This document shows, piece by piece, positions 1 to 21,300 of a stretch of DNA of 64,000 nt; the first letter of the stretch is position 1, and every line of letters begins with the position of its first letter. Under the pieces are notes generated by a model. That model had not been told where the DNA came from. It worked only from the letters and a program-made list of their open reading frames with translations, and did no database searches. Source of the DNA: Amyelois transitella (taxonomy: Eukaryota; Arthropoda; Insecta; Lepidoptera; Pyralidae). The stretch lies in contig NC_083535.1 in assembly GCF_032362555.1 (NCBI RefSeq), positions 3,224,001-3,288,000 of the forward strand. Reading direction: 5' to 3'. The position numbers and the translations under genes were made by a program.

Positions 1-744
1 GAGTCCGCTTACGACATTTCTTTAACTTTTTCCGCACTGCAACTTAAGTTTTTATTCAATTGGATTCGGTTTTATCTTTCGCGACATCTAGCAACAGTAG
101 AGATTCCCTACCGTTCTCCACTCTCATGTTGATTATCCTCATCACTCTGCAGAGGAGCCCGGGGTATGCCTTTGACCATGGATCCTGGATTGAGTGAATC
201 AGGCTTTTACACGAAGTGACTCCTATCTGACCGCCGCAACCTTTGCAGGCGAACCTGACCAATATTGGATCATTAATGGTTACACATTCAGTTACCTGGA
301 TATTCCTCACGATGTTTTCCCTCGCCGAAAGAGCATCGGTTAGTATTCAAACTAATGTACATACCTTGAAATAGTCATTGGTTCATGGCCAAGGTGGGAT
401 TATTGTAAGAAGAATATCTACTCCAGCCTTGGAAATTGCCAAGATTATCCTTCTTTTCTTTGATGATTGGATTAGGTTTTTACACGAAGCGACTCCCATC
501 CAACCTCCCCAACTTAACCCTCTACTTACTTTTAGCGAAAATTCATTAGCAAAATTTACGAAACCATATAAAATTGGGTAATAAAATACCGCATTGGATC
601 ATGATAAAGCTGCACTAGATGAATGTGCCTATTCCTTTAATCTGACATTCATCAAACCTCTTAGATTGTAAATATTAAAAAATAGTGTCGCAGGTACAGA
701 GTTCCAAATCTTAAAACCTTTTAATAATCCATTGGCCATTTTAG
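1..744. other. Intron of the nuclear receptor gene, with repeat fragments
   Basis: This stretch lies upstream of the first recognisable coding exon and is read as intron, because the receptor's N-terminal and DNA-binding exons are not in the window. It carries two fragments of one interspersed repeat family. One spans about 150-345 and contains the hallmarks 'tttacacgaagtgactcc' and 'cctcacgatgttttccct'. A second, shorter piece lies at about 462-545. I see no other exon here; the short open frames overlap the repeats. Confidence 0.6.
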
Positions 745-2508
745 CCTCCGTTCGCGAACGCCATGCTGCGGTACGTGCGGAATATGCTCAAGTTGAAGAT
801 GTCTGAAGAGGAGATGGCAATGTATGTCAGCACGCTGCTGCTGTGTCCGCAGAGACCCAACCTGGCCGACACCGAGCTCATCACAACCATGCACCGGACC
901 GTGTCGGAAGCATTCCAACAAAACGTAAGGAACTCCTTAAAATTTTATACAAGGGATTATTAAGCAATGTTAATTGCTCTGTCTACTAGCGCCTCGTGGA
1001 TTTTGTTCCAGCAAGCAGCGAGTAACTTAAGTGTATCAGCAAAATGTCTTTATTTCTTCCACAAGCTAAGTATCAATGCAATTTGTTCACATTTACATCA
1101 GTGCCATGCCACAATTTGTCAGAGAGTAAAATAATTTTTATAATGGTCTAGACTGTCAAACCACTAATAAAGTGACTCTATCTGACCCGGAGTTAACTCC
1201 AAGAAGTTCGCGCCATTACTGAAGCATTTTAACGCAGAGTAAAGAACTGTTCATAAGCCCTAAGCAAATCACCATGAAACCCATGGGAAATAAATGTCCC
1301 AGAGCTGTAAACCCAATTGACACAGGCGTAACTCCAGCAAACATTGAATCATCATAGAAGAACCATTCGAGAGCATTGGTAAGAACTTTTTTGTAACTTC
1401 CTAGAACTAAGCCAAGCAACCAATACAGAAACTGAGATCTGAAATGAAGATTCGAAGACACCACATGACAAATGTCGCGTGACACTTGTCCCTCGACATG
1501 TTTGGCCACGTCACGATATTCGAGGGACACGTGTTGCGCGACATGTGTCCACAACTCTTCCGTCAAGACTATCAAGCACCAGTTCCATCGAAACATTCAA
1601 TCGTAAGAATCTTCTAGGTTCACAGAAAAATGGAAACGGCAATAAAGAAATCACATAATGAGATATTATTATATAGAGAAGATTAGTATATAATCTCCAG
1701 TGTTCTCTGGAGTGGTAGTTTAGAAACACTAGTGCTTGTAAAACTAACAATTTTTGAACTATGTAAATTTGTATTTAAATCTAGTTCTTGATGAAAAGAT
1801 TAATATATAATTTGTCATTGATCCCGCTGCCGCGCCTGCAGCTGCCGAGTTTGTCGGAGCCGGACTTCACCTACTGCATGTACCGGACCATGAGTGAAAC
1901 GTACCAGGAAAATGTAAGGAACTTATACTTACCTCCACCTCTATGACGGTCTCTGTGGCGTGATGGTCACCACGCCAGTCCGCTACGAAGGCCTTGGGTT
2001 CCACTCCCAGCGTGGACATTTATTTGTATCCATTTTAACAAATATTTGTCTGCGGTCTCTTTTTGTTGTGGTCGTTAATTTGTGTTTGTTGTTTTGACTG
2101 TTAAATGTTTTCAGTTAGACATTTAAACTAACCCCGGCTTCGAAATCTCAGGAATCTGTCAACGAATCTAAAATCTTCTGATCTATATCTGTCTCGGTGT
2201 TGCTAATTGTTTGTATTGATGATAATATCGTAACAAACTTGAATATTTCAACTGTTTTGCCACAGACTATAGCCGCCAGTCCAGGGGAGGCGTTCACGCG
2301 GCTCAACTCATTCTCGAGCGCGATGCAAGAGGTCCGCGTTCTGGGCCTCCGCCACAACGAGCTGTTACGATGGTGCAGAGAACACTGGCCGCGTCTGGTC
2401 CTGCCGGCTCTCTTCTCAGAGATCTTCGACATTCCCAAAGCAGAAGACGAGGATGCGAACGACCCCGAGCGCGTCGGAGACCCCTCACAGCCCAGCACCT
2501 CAAAATAA
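745..2508 (+). CDS. Nuclear hormone receptor, C-terminal ligand-binding domain exons (HR3/ROR-like), partial
   Basis: Two coding exons are visible: 745-924 (60 codons, phase 0 at both ends) and 2266-2508 (81 codons with the TAA stop). They encode the last part of a nuclear receptor ligand-binding domain. The first exon reads through helices 8-9 (SEEEMAMYVSTLLLCPQRPN). The second contains the RHNELL helix and ends in an activation-function-2 helix, LPALFSEIFDIP, which fits the usual hydrophobic-x-E-hydrophobic pattern. The spacing of REV-x-L-x-x-RH before AF-2 resembles ROR/HR3 receptors, so HR3 is the best guess; HR96 or E78 cannot be excluded. Such receptors are nuclear ligand-dependent transcription factors in ecdysone or metabolic signalling. 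The start codon, DNA-binding domain and first LBD exons lie left of the window. Splice sites are ttttag|CCT, AAC|gtaagg and ccacag|ACT. A diverged partial copy of the first exon lies at 1842-1913. Confidence 0.75.
1842..1913 (+). pseudogene. Duplicated 24-codon LBD exon fragment (possible alternative exon)
   Basis: A 72-nt open segment between cgcctgcag and AAT|gtaaggaact encodes LPSLSEPDFTYCMYRTMSET followed by YQEN. It aligns without gaps to the last 24 residues of the exon at 745-924 (RPNLADTELITTMHRTVSEA, then FQQN). It is phase 0 at both ends and its donor shares ten bases with the real exon. The first 36 residues of the parent exon have no copy upstream, and in-frame stops occur just before it. 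Including it in addition would insert 24 residues between helices 9 and 10; using it instead would need a missing partner exon. It is therefore either a relic or a cassette exon of unknown use. Confidence 0.6.
1945..2140 (+). repeat. tRNA-headed SINE fragment
   Basis: The segment begins with a tRNA-like head (ctgtggcgtgatggtcacca, then cttgggttccactccc, which resemble A and B boxes of an RNA polymerase III promoter). It continues into an AT-rich tail. The tRNA arms do not pair into a functional cloverleaf, so I call it a SINE and not a tRNA gene. It lies in the last intron of the nuclear receptor. Confidence 0.55.
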
Positions 2509-2589
2509 TTTCGTCTTCGTTTCGCTACAGTCTCATTAAACTTATTGATAACAGACTGTGTTTCGGTGCTATGCCGTTTATGATTGGAC

Positions 2590-2595
2590 AATAAA
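2590..2595 (+). promoter_or_regulatory. Polyadenylation signal of the nuclear receptor gene
   Basis: A canonical AATAAA lies 82 bases after the TAA stop at 2506-2508. A second AATAAA occurs near 2937, so a longer 3' UTR is possible. Confidence 0.5.
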
Positions 2596-5500
2596 GGATG
2601 AGTTGTAAAGAGATTTTCAGAAATATCTTTGTAATTTATTAGTATCTCTGTTAAAAACATTGCATAGGTAGTGTTTTTTAAAACATGTTTCTTTAGTATT
2701 GGAATGCTTGGAAGTGGATTTGTGATAGAAAATGTTAAGCGGATAATGCTATTTCTATGAAACTCTCAGTGATATTGTTCTCTAAGAATTAAGTCTCTTG
2801 TTTTCAGTAAAGAGTGTTGTCTTACTTTATACATCTAATATAGTATGAATAATTATACGTGCTATAACCCCGTCATAATGTAATCGTAAAATAATGTTAT
2901 ATCAATTGTATTGAAACTGTGTTTAAGTATTGCATAATAAATTAGTTTTCTGTAAGGTCGTTGTAGTTACTATATACACTACTTCCTTTCTTTTATAATA
3001 AAAAGTCTGCTTAGTTTGAAACTACGATCTCACTTTTTTTCTTTTGAACAAATCTGTAATCAATGTTTTCATTTCAATTTTAAATTAATTTCTATTATTA
3101 GGATATGTTCTTGATAAGTTTTGAGCTTTGGGAAATTTTAAAACAGTATATATTGTACTTCAGTTAAAATCACAATTGATAAAAAAACAATAAGTGCTTC
3201 GGTATTCATGGGCTCTCCCCATAAATGTATCTCTACTTCCATCTCTGTATCCTATCTCTAAGATTCGATTGAATATTTTTTCGTGAAACGAGACTATTTT
3301 ATTAAATATTAAGTAAGTGCTAAGTAATTAAGTTATTTCAAGTAACAATCACAAATCGGTCGCATATATTGACGATTATATAATATTTTAGCGAACTTAA
3401 GTTTGACTCGCGTGATATTATAACAAAGTCTTATCCCTGTTTGAAGATGGTTATTTATAAGATCACCTGGCAGCTCAAAAAATATTTTTAGACACTAAAA
3501 ATTAACGTATACTAATTTAATGTGCGTTGAGAATTAGTTATACCTATAATTGTCTGTAAACTGTAATTGTTGCATGTTAAAACTTTATAATTAGGTCTTT
3601 TGTTATTTTAATCATATGTCGTTTGCGTATTTTCAGCATTTATATTATTTTTAATTTGAGAGGTAGCATAGAAAGCAGACTGAAATGACTTTTAATAATA
3701 ATGATTCCCATGAAAATATACCATTTGATAAAAATATATCAAAGTATAGGTATGTGGTTCGTTGTTACGGTATTATCATCATTAGGGAACAAATTGAAGG
3801 AGGCATTTAAACATAGTATATGTTGTAAGTCCAAAAAATATATTTTAATGATGTAATATATGGTGGCCAATTGCCAATTACGGCTCCGTCTAAAATGTAA
3901 ATTCACAAAAGAATATATCCTCTTTAGCGACAGGGCTCTAAGAATTCTCAAAGCTAAAGTCAAGGGTGAAAAAGAGGAGAAAATGAGGGCGTGTTTTTCG
4001 TGTAACGAACTCTTCAGAAAATCCCAAAAATGTAACGTTGGACATATCACATTTTCGCATTTAGCTTTAAGATATATGTTTTGCTCAAATTTGGCGGTGG
4101 TGGGGCTAATTTCATTTCGTGTCGGGTCGTGTTATTTCTTTTTTTTTATTGATATAGTCTGAATACCTTTGTAGCGATGGAGGACTTACAAGACGAATTT
4201 CAGTGAGATCTCAATATAGTTAGATCCTATCAATATGAAAATAACATTATAATATGAAAAGATAAAAGTAATGGCATAATAGTTTTTCTTGTCAAATAGG
4301 AAGTATGGGCTTATCTGTGTTAAGGCCATTTGCTTTATTTTTAATTAAGTTAAAATTGTGATCATCATACACGATGAAAGCGTATAATAAAAGCTAAGTA
4401 CATAGTATTAAGCAGATATAAACATCTATTGTTCTTTTTAGTTACTAAAATATAAGCTTCATACTGTTGTTCGACTGAAAAAAACAACCAAACACTTTTT
4501 CGCGATTGCATTTACTCAGAGGTTATATATTTTAGAATAGTTTAATTCAGGAAGAATTGTTTGTTAAGGAAATGTAAGGAAAGTGACGAGTAGCATCGGT
4601 GTACGAATACACCTATTATTATTTTTAGGCTAAATACAACGCAAATAATATCTTTTAAAATGTCCCAGCATAAAACTGGTCTTTGGATGATGCGAGAGGC
4701 GTTAAGATAGATTCTAATAAGTAGCGGTAACTAAAGCTAGACTGCGAGATACATCAACCTTGTGTTCATAATGATAGGCAGCCAGCAATGTAAAGCGAGC
4801 ATCGACAACGCGCCTCTCGCGTCTCTTCGATTGTGACACAATAGTTTACGCCAGGCATTTGGCGCCCAACTGTGACCTACTGGTTATTTGCACATGTGGC
4901 GCCTTCGTTAAAATATTACTTAACGTATGTGGTAAACTTCAACTGTTTTTGTAGCTTTAATAAAGGCTGTCAAATGTTTGTTTTTTAAAATATATTTTCG
5001 ATGGGGGCTCCACTTTCTATGTTGTACAGCCGTCGGGTGAACTGATATTTGATGGGGTCTCTGAAAGACCCCAACAAAAGTAATTATATAAGGCATTTAT
5101 TTTTCTGTGATCGGTCTTTATAATTCCTTCGGGATGAACGTTGTCGATGGTTTAAGAGTGATAGGCGAGAATTTATTAATTTTGTACTATGTCAGTTAAT
5201 TATTTCTGTTATTGAGTCTATTGTTCTTGAATTTTGTTTTTATTTTTCGTTATTTTAATTAGACTACTATTTACGTGTAATTATTGAAAAAATATTAATG
5301 GCTTTAGAGTTTCACCGTACTACGTAAATACTTAAATATATGAAATACACAATAAAAATTCATTGGCGTTTTATTTGCATCCACATGAGAAGCTATTTTT
5401 TATTTATTCCCAAAACAAGAAAGTCACAAGAGTTCGAGGCATTATCATGTTATTTTATGGTTACAAGCTTTTGCGCGCGGTATAGCTCTCATTTGAATAG

Positions 5501-6252
5501 AAAAAAAAGATAGAGTCCTAAAGGTAAGTCCAGAGTAAATCTGTCTACGTGCCAAATATTAAAATTGGTCTAGTACATATTCTTATTGAGCACATCCGTT
5601 ATAAAAAAAACACTACCACAAATGTTTTCTTTACATTAGTATGAATTAATGGTTATTAGTATTTATTTTTTGTAAAAACATACTTCATGAGATACACAAC
5701 ATTATCACACACATGTGTATGATATTGAGGATTGATATTGCCGTACAAATATGATTTTAATTAATACTAATTAAAGGTATTATTTTGGCAGAAAAGGAGC
5801 GAAATAAAACCGTAAACTCGCTTAATGCTTATTTGTATTGCCACTTTCTTAAATCACATGGAAGAAACAATAAGTATTAAACAAAATACTTCAAAAACTT
5901 ACGATAAGAAATTAAATAATTTTTCATTTTATCTTCAATAACAATAACAAAGCAAATAGCTATGATAATGGATGAGACGTGAGCCGTCTTCCAAGCTTAG
6001 CAAATTCTTTTGTCCACTTAAAAATCGCCGTATTACAAAATGTGAACCTGATACATATAAACATTTGGTGTATTTCATCAGTCCCGAAAGAACGCGCCAT
6101 CGATTGCTATATGAATGTTAAGGCTAAAATTATTCGAAAAATTATTGAATACAACAATAATGATACCAAAATGTTATTTTTAATAATAGCAAAATATTGA
6201 AATTAATATTACATACTAAGTACCTGACCATTGTAATGTTATTAATTACAAT

Positions 6253-6539
6253 ATTATGCTGGTGCCGTGTGCTGTGTGGTTTCCGGCACAAATAGAAAAA
6301 AGAATAGGACCACTCCATCTCTCTCCCATGGATGTCGTAAAAGGCGACTAAGGGATAGGCTTATATACTTGGGATTCTTCTTTTAGGCGATGGGCTAGCA
6401 ACCTGTCACTATTTGAATCTCAATTCTATCTTACAGCAAAATAGCTGAACGTGGCCTATCTGTCTTTTCAAGACTGTTGGCTCTGTCTACCCCGCAAGGG
6501 ATATAGACGTGATTATATGTATGTATGTATTATGCTGGT
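6253..6539 (+). repeat. Full-length lepidopteran SINE-type repeat with target-site duplication
   Basis: This is the cleanest copy of the window's most abundant repeat. The body runs from ggtgccgtgtgctgtg through cccatggatgtcgtaaaagg, gggctagcaacctgtcacta and ccccgcaagggatatagacg, ending in a TATG tail. It is flanked by an 11-bp direct repeat, ATTATGCTGGT, at 6253-6263 and 6529-6539. A target-site duplication plus a simple-repeat 3' end is what target-primed retrotransposition leaves. I do not see a clear tRNA A/B box, so the head origin is unclear. Confidence 0.75.
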
Positions 6540-9500
6540 AATATTAATATATCTTAACCAAATAACGTTAAAATTTACAACGTAAGTAGTCCTTATTAAT
6601 GCTGTTACAGCGCTTTGGTCACTATGAACACCGGTCTTGAACTGTAGTATTATTTTAGTCGTTCATATAGTCGTTTTGGGTTCACGTTTTGTAATAAGGC
6701 GCTACGAGAATAAGTGCATTACAATGATTTAATCCATTACCCTAGGGCATAAAATGGATTTAGAAATAATGGCAATTCATGAGTTACTTATTAAAAGCAC
6801 CAAACAAAAGTAGATTTGCTTATTCAGCCTGTAATATGTAGTGTAAAATAAAATCATCAAAGATATAGTAAACCGTTCAGTTTTTATTTTTATTACTGTT
6901 GCAGTGCAATATATTTAAAATTCAACTGTTATATGCTAGTAAAAAGCGTTACTAGAATATAATAATTATTTAAAATCTAATAATATGAAAATACTAATCA
7001 ATATATCTAATGAACTTTGGAAACTAATCATACAAAACAGAGCAATTATTTCTAAATCCATGTAAGACTATTAAACAGTGTGATATGACTGCGGGGTATG
7101 TTTTATATTGCATTAGACTTATAGCCAAGTACCGCGAGATAAAGTATATAGTTAAATACTACATCACTATGAGCCGCGCGGTCGTGCCCTACTCGGCAAT
7201 TTGTTTTAAGACAAGCTAATCTTACAATGCAGAAATCATGGGAGTAAATATATTAATCGAATCTGGTGGCATTGCATAAATATTATAATCTTATAATATA
7301 AATAGTTTTGTTTTTCTAAGCGCATCGTGGTAGCGCCGATCGTGGCTCGCCGCGCGGCCCTCAATAATTTACCTAAATTAACAATTAGTAACTTAACAGA
7401 GTGAAACATAATACATTATTAAATGTAACTATAAAAGAAAATTATACAACACAAAAAAATTGTTTATTAGTACACTAAGCACGTATAGGTACAACTAAAA
7501 CTGTACTGTCTCGTAAATAGGAAATGGGCTCTCGATTTGTACAAGGTCACAATTACGTAATGAGATATAGTGGTGTATCGTTGTCTTCGCACTGCGCGTG
7601 CGCACGGCGTCCTATTGATTCAATCAACCAATCACAGTGGCCCAATATTTGAGAACTGTGATAATTTGAACTGTGCGCGACTCCGTTTCTGTCATTCCTA
7701 CAGACAGAATGTATACCCAAATTTCAAATTGGACAATTTTTTTTTAAAACAACCAATGAATGACATTACTTTCGGTAGCATGTTCGACTATCAATAGCCA
7801 CATTTTGCAGGGAAGTACTGTAACCTAGCCCCACTGTTTTTTTTTAATTCAACAACACAATATAAGCAAAGCAAATCATTTCTTTGAATCAAATCTACGG
7901 CGTGCATATGCGCCGTGCGAAAACATATTCATTAGTGCAAAAATATTACTAGGACTTTTTCATAGCTCTAACTGCAGTGTAGCTTATATTCTTTATGATT
8001 ACGTACAATAGAATTGAGACCGTATGGAAACGAATAAGAGTTCAATGTCGACGCCTACACAAAAATCAGGGACCACCACCGTTCTACACTACAAATATCT
8101 TTGTACTTAAACTACCGGCAAGAACTACCGTTAGGGATAGACAGGGACTTGACACGGACTTCATGGGCACAAATTAAGCATATATTTATGAAATAATTAT
8201 GAATACGTTAGGTGAGTAGTTACTTTCGTGTTTTTTATTGATACTTATATGAATAACTTAAGATATTTTTTTAAAATCATTATAACACCTAGAAAAAAGA
8301 AAATAACAAACAAAATTTTGGGACTTTAAATAACGCGTTTAACACTGAATACAAGCTTATTTCAGATAACTCGTTTACTTTTTTGTCCTGTGTCGGTCCT
8401 AAAAGCAATTAGGGCAAGCAAATATTTACTTATAAGAACCTCCTGGCATTAAATATACGTCATATTGATATGAGGTGAATATGCAGCGAGAAGCATAGAC
8501 AATTCCAAGTAATTAATCCTAAATTTGCCTTCCCTATTAAAACACATTTAACATCGTACAATCAGATATAAGACTAAAGAATTCTAAAGTACTGATGATT
8601 ATGATGTCGCAATTAATGGTTCTAATAACATAATGTTTTCATATAACAATACAATACAAATATCGTTTATTTGGTATGTGTTTATAAAATTTTGTTGTAC
8701 CTACTGACATTTCTTGAACTTAAATAAAAGCCAGCATTTTTTTTTTCTAAATTTCTGTATAGGCATTGTCTATGCTGTCGTGTCATTGCAAATAGCGTCC
8801 AATGAGTCAAACATTTGAAGCACTGAAATTTGATGCAACTCTGTGGTCAAACCATATACTTAATTTTGAGCGATGATACTTTATTTTCGAAATATAAAAA
8901 TAGAATATGACGTCAAATAGTAGTAATATAGCATCGTTTAATATTATTTTGGAATATGATAAATGAAAAGAAAGAAAATAATGTACGATGCCATATTTCA
9001 GGAGAAGAAATTGACCATCCTCATTGACACCAAAAAACAGTAACACTTGAGTATATAATATGAAAAATACTTTGTTGGATTTCGGATATAATTTATGAAA
9101 TATTATTATAAGTTGACGAAATCAACTTACTGAAAGTTCACATTTACTGAAAAACATTAGAACGGAGTATGGGAATTGAAGAATATAAATCAGAAATGCT
9201 TGTCTATCGATATAACATTAAAAACACATATCAATACAGTCCATAAAAACTTCATTCACTCAGTAAACCACGAGAACACTTGTAGCAGTTGTAAATAAAT
9301 TTCATTTATATATTTGGAATTAGACATTGGTTTAATATGAAAACGAATCTATACGATAGTAACATAATTTGGACGGAATACTATTGCGGTCAAATTGAAC
9401 GAACGAGTTACACAGATACGTAATAATATAAGTATGTACAGAGAAATATGTCATTTCTTTTGTTATAAATCATAACGACCGATATATGTTGTGACTAAAA

Positions 9501-10769
9501 CAAGCATTTCTGATATATGCGACATGAGACTACTAGGACTGCGATCAGGGAAGTCTTATGTACTTTTTTCCCTATGTTATTGTATTCTTAAGCCTATAAA
9601 TGATGAGGTTATGTCAAATTAGAATTGGATCAATTGCATGTTGTGTTAATAATGAAATTCATTGTAAAAGCAGTTACGCGCCATAAAACTTTACTTCCAT
9701 ATTATACAATCAGAAATTTCAAACAAAATAAAATACCTTAACTTGAAGAAAAGTCATGTTTGTTGGAAGGTTAGCCTAAGATTCATACAAAAGAGCCCAA
9801 GATGTTTTCACAAATTATCCTTTAATATATTTTTATTCTCGTTTATATACAGACAAATCCGCCATAAGTACTCCCTCGATGTATTCAAAAATACAATGCC
9901 CTTTGAAAGATTAAGTTAGATTTCAACATTTCATTTGCATTAGTGATATTCTAGATGCGTAAGCGTATCACCGAGCAAAAATAACTTACGCAGTGTAAGG
10001 TACGATTGAAACACCAGGGAAATCATTTTAAACTATAGGTGGGACAAAGCAAGCGTTAATTTCAATAATAAGCATAATTCTAGAACATCTATTTTGAATG
10101 TTACTCACTCATACAAAACTAGAGAATATGAGTTATTTTCGCTTGACATCGTTCAAATTGTCTATCGTGCGATAACGAGCAATGTATCTCTCGTTTCGAT
10201 CGTGATATATGTATCAAAAATACTATTAAATTTATTCACTATTGCCGTTTTAGAATTTCTAAAACCGCGCACATCGCTTGTCTGTTCCCACCTTAACATA
10301 TCCACAAGATCATCGCAAATTCATGTAACTCAAGCACAATTTCATTGTCAAAATAATAGCCTACTCAAAAAAATAATACATAATAATAGAACAGCTAAAT
10401 CAATGCAATATGCTATAACTAATATTAACTAAAGAATTGTCACAGTGCGATGGTTTGTAACCGGGCGCGAGCGTCAGCGGTGATTGGGCGAAACGGAACC
10501 TCATTGAACATGGACACTATCAAACCAATTGGATGTGTCACCTCCATGGCGGCAGCATACCGAACCTCAACGAAAAGCAATGTACCTAATGCCTAAAGAA
10601 ACTTGCAAACCCGATCCCTTAATAATTTCAGGTTAAGTGCAATTATGTCTAGACTTATTTACGAAAACGGTTTCAATATCGATTTTTATGCTAGTAAATA
10701 ATAACGTAAAAACTCAAATTACATTGTAATCACAACTTTTTTTTAAATTTTCTACTGAGTCTAAATCTA

Positions 10770-10775
10770 TTTATT
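10770..10775 (-). promoter_or_regulatory. Candidate polyadenylation signal of tricornered
   Basis: TTTATT on the plus strand (AATAAA on the minus strand) is the first canonical signal that I found downstream of the trc stop codon at 11892-11894. It would give a 3' UTR of about 1.1 kb. Signal variants closer to the stop are possible. Confidence 0.35.
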
Positions 10776-11891
10776 TCATAATGAAATAGAAAAATATAAA
10801 ATAAAATAAAGATTGCTGAACATAGACTATCTACCATTCATAAAATTACTAAAACAATATTTCAAGATACACCTGCCCTTTTGGCAAATATTTGAGAGGA
10901 AGTTAACATAATCAGGGAATGAGTAGTGGCGCATATGATCTTCTTCTATCATGACAATCAAGACAACCTCACACCAGTGTGATTCAAAACCTACCTTTAG
11001 TAGTCCAACTAGATAGATATCAAAAGTGCAGCTTCTCATACTCTCCAATATACTATTGTAAAACATTGAACAACTTACATCTATAGCATCTAAGAGGCGT
11101 AAGTAAAATAGGTGCGTATTAGTTTGGAGATACCATTATCCACTGATATCTTCTCCTGTGGAAGTTCTTCCAAGTAATTAAAGTTAAAAACATTTCCTAC
11201 ACTTGTTGTACGGTTACGGACAACTCTCTCAAATAAGTTTCCGAGAAAGGTTCTGTTCTGCGCATGTAATTAGAAATATGTTCTAGTATTTGCGTTTTCA
11301 AGCATGCCTGCCTATATATACATGAATTATTCCATGTTTCATCTAAACTATTTACTCTTGATTAAAAAATCAGCCCATTGGCCAAATTATAATTGAAATA
11401 AAACAATTTAAATATAAGAAGTGTAGAGAGATGTAAATTTTAACTATGTGCAATTTCATCTTTTTTGACTATGATAAGAACATTGATTGTGAAGTATTAA
11501 AACTTGTACCATTTTCTATTAAAAACAAGTATTTAATAAGCAATGCTGCGCGATTCTGTATAGCTCAACCAATCACAGACATCAATTCTGCCAAACGATA
11601 TTTGATCGGTCGATAAAATTTACATTCTCGGGATGCAATTTACTGAACTAAATAAAGAATGAAGTAGCGTTTAACCCAATCATACGCCAACACTGACCGC
11701 CAGAAATTCACTACCGTTCGGCCGCGCCGTTCGCAATACATTGATGCATTTCAACGGAAAGTAATACATAATAACCATCGATTTGTTCAGTGGACACAAA
11801 ACCCACAAGAGAGATCTTCTGCCATTTGTTTGTCACAGTCATGTTGATTTGCGCGCCGTCCTTACTGATGGTCCCGGCGTCGTTTATATTC

Positions 11892-20940
<9,049 letters not shown>

Positions 20941-20996
20941 CTCCAGCACCCCTGTAGAAAAAGAGAAAGAAAATTAGAAGCATCGTCATACTCGTA

Positions 20997-21300
20997 GTTA
21001 TAGGACCAGTTCATCTATTTCTCCTGGATGTCGTAAAAGGTAAGACTTAGTCGCCTTAAGGAAATAAGCAAGTTAGTGCAAACATGGTGTATGTCTGCAG
21101 CTGCTTCTCCTTCCGTGCAGTCCCGTGTTCTCGTCAATCAAGGAAATGGCTTGTTTACTTGGGATGTTTCATGTATACGATATCCTAGCAACTTGCCACT
21201 AATTGAAACTCAATTCCATTCCTAAGCCATTTAGCTGAAAGTGCTTGATCTTCGAGTATTTTCAAAAAAATGGCATTGCTTTTTCCATGCCGGATAAACA
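20997..21300 (+). repeat. Diverged SINE-type repeat copy
   Basis: Shows ctggatgtcgtaaaaggtaa, cttgggatgtttcatg, ctagcaacttgccacta and ccatttagctgaaagtg in the order of the abundant family, interrupted by about 80 bases of insertion. It is upstream of the first coding trc exon. Confidence 0.5.

Larger units (their letters stand above)
2596..11891. other. Convergent intergenic region between nuclear receptor and tricornered
   Basis: About 9.3 kb separates the two convergent genes. No open frame here resembles a conserved protein; the longest are around 100 codons with random-looking composition. It contains the likely 3' UTRs from both sides, a complete SINE at 6264-6528 and several GC-richer islets in otherwise AT-rich DNA (about 4790-4910, 7570-7700, 10440-10560). 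The islets at 7.6 and 10.5 kb carry CCAAT boxes and could be promoters or enhancers of an unannotated transcript. Confidence 0.5.

Noticed and set aside
1216-1596. 126-codon minus-strand open frame in the receptor intron
   Set aside because: There are no recognisable motifs or splice context. It contains imperfect internal repeats of a gacatgt/acgtgt type, so chance or a repeat is more likely.
2148-2660. 170-codon minus-strand open frame
   Set aside because: It is the antisense shadow of the last nuclear-receptor exon, which has AF-2 and a correct splice acceptor on the plus strand.
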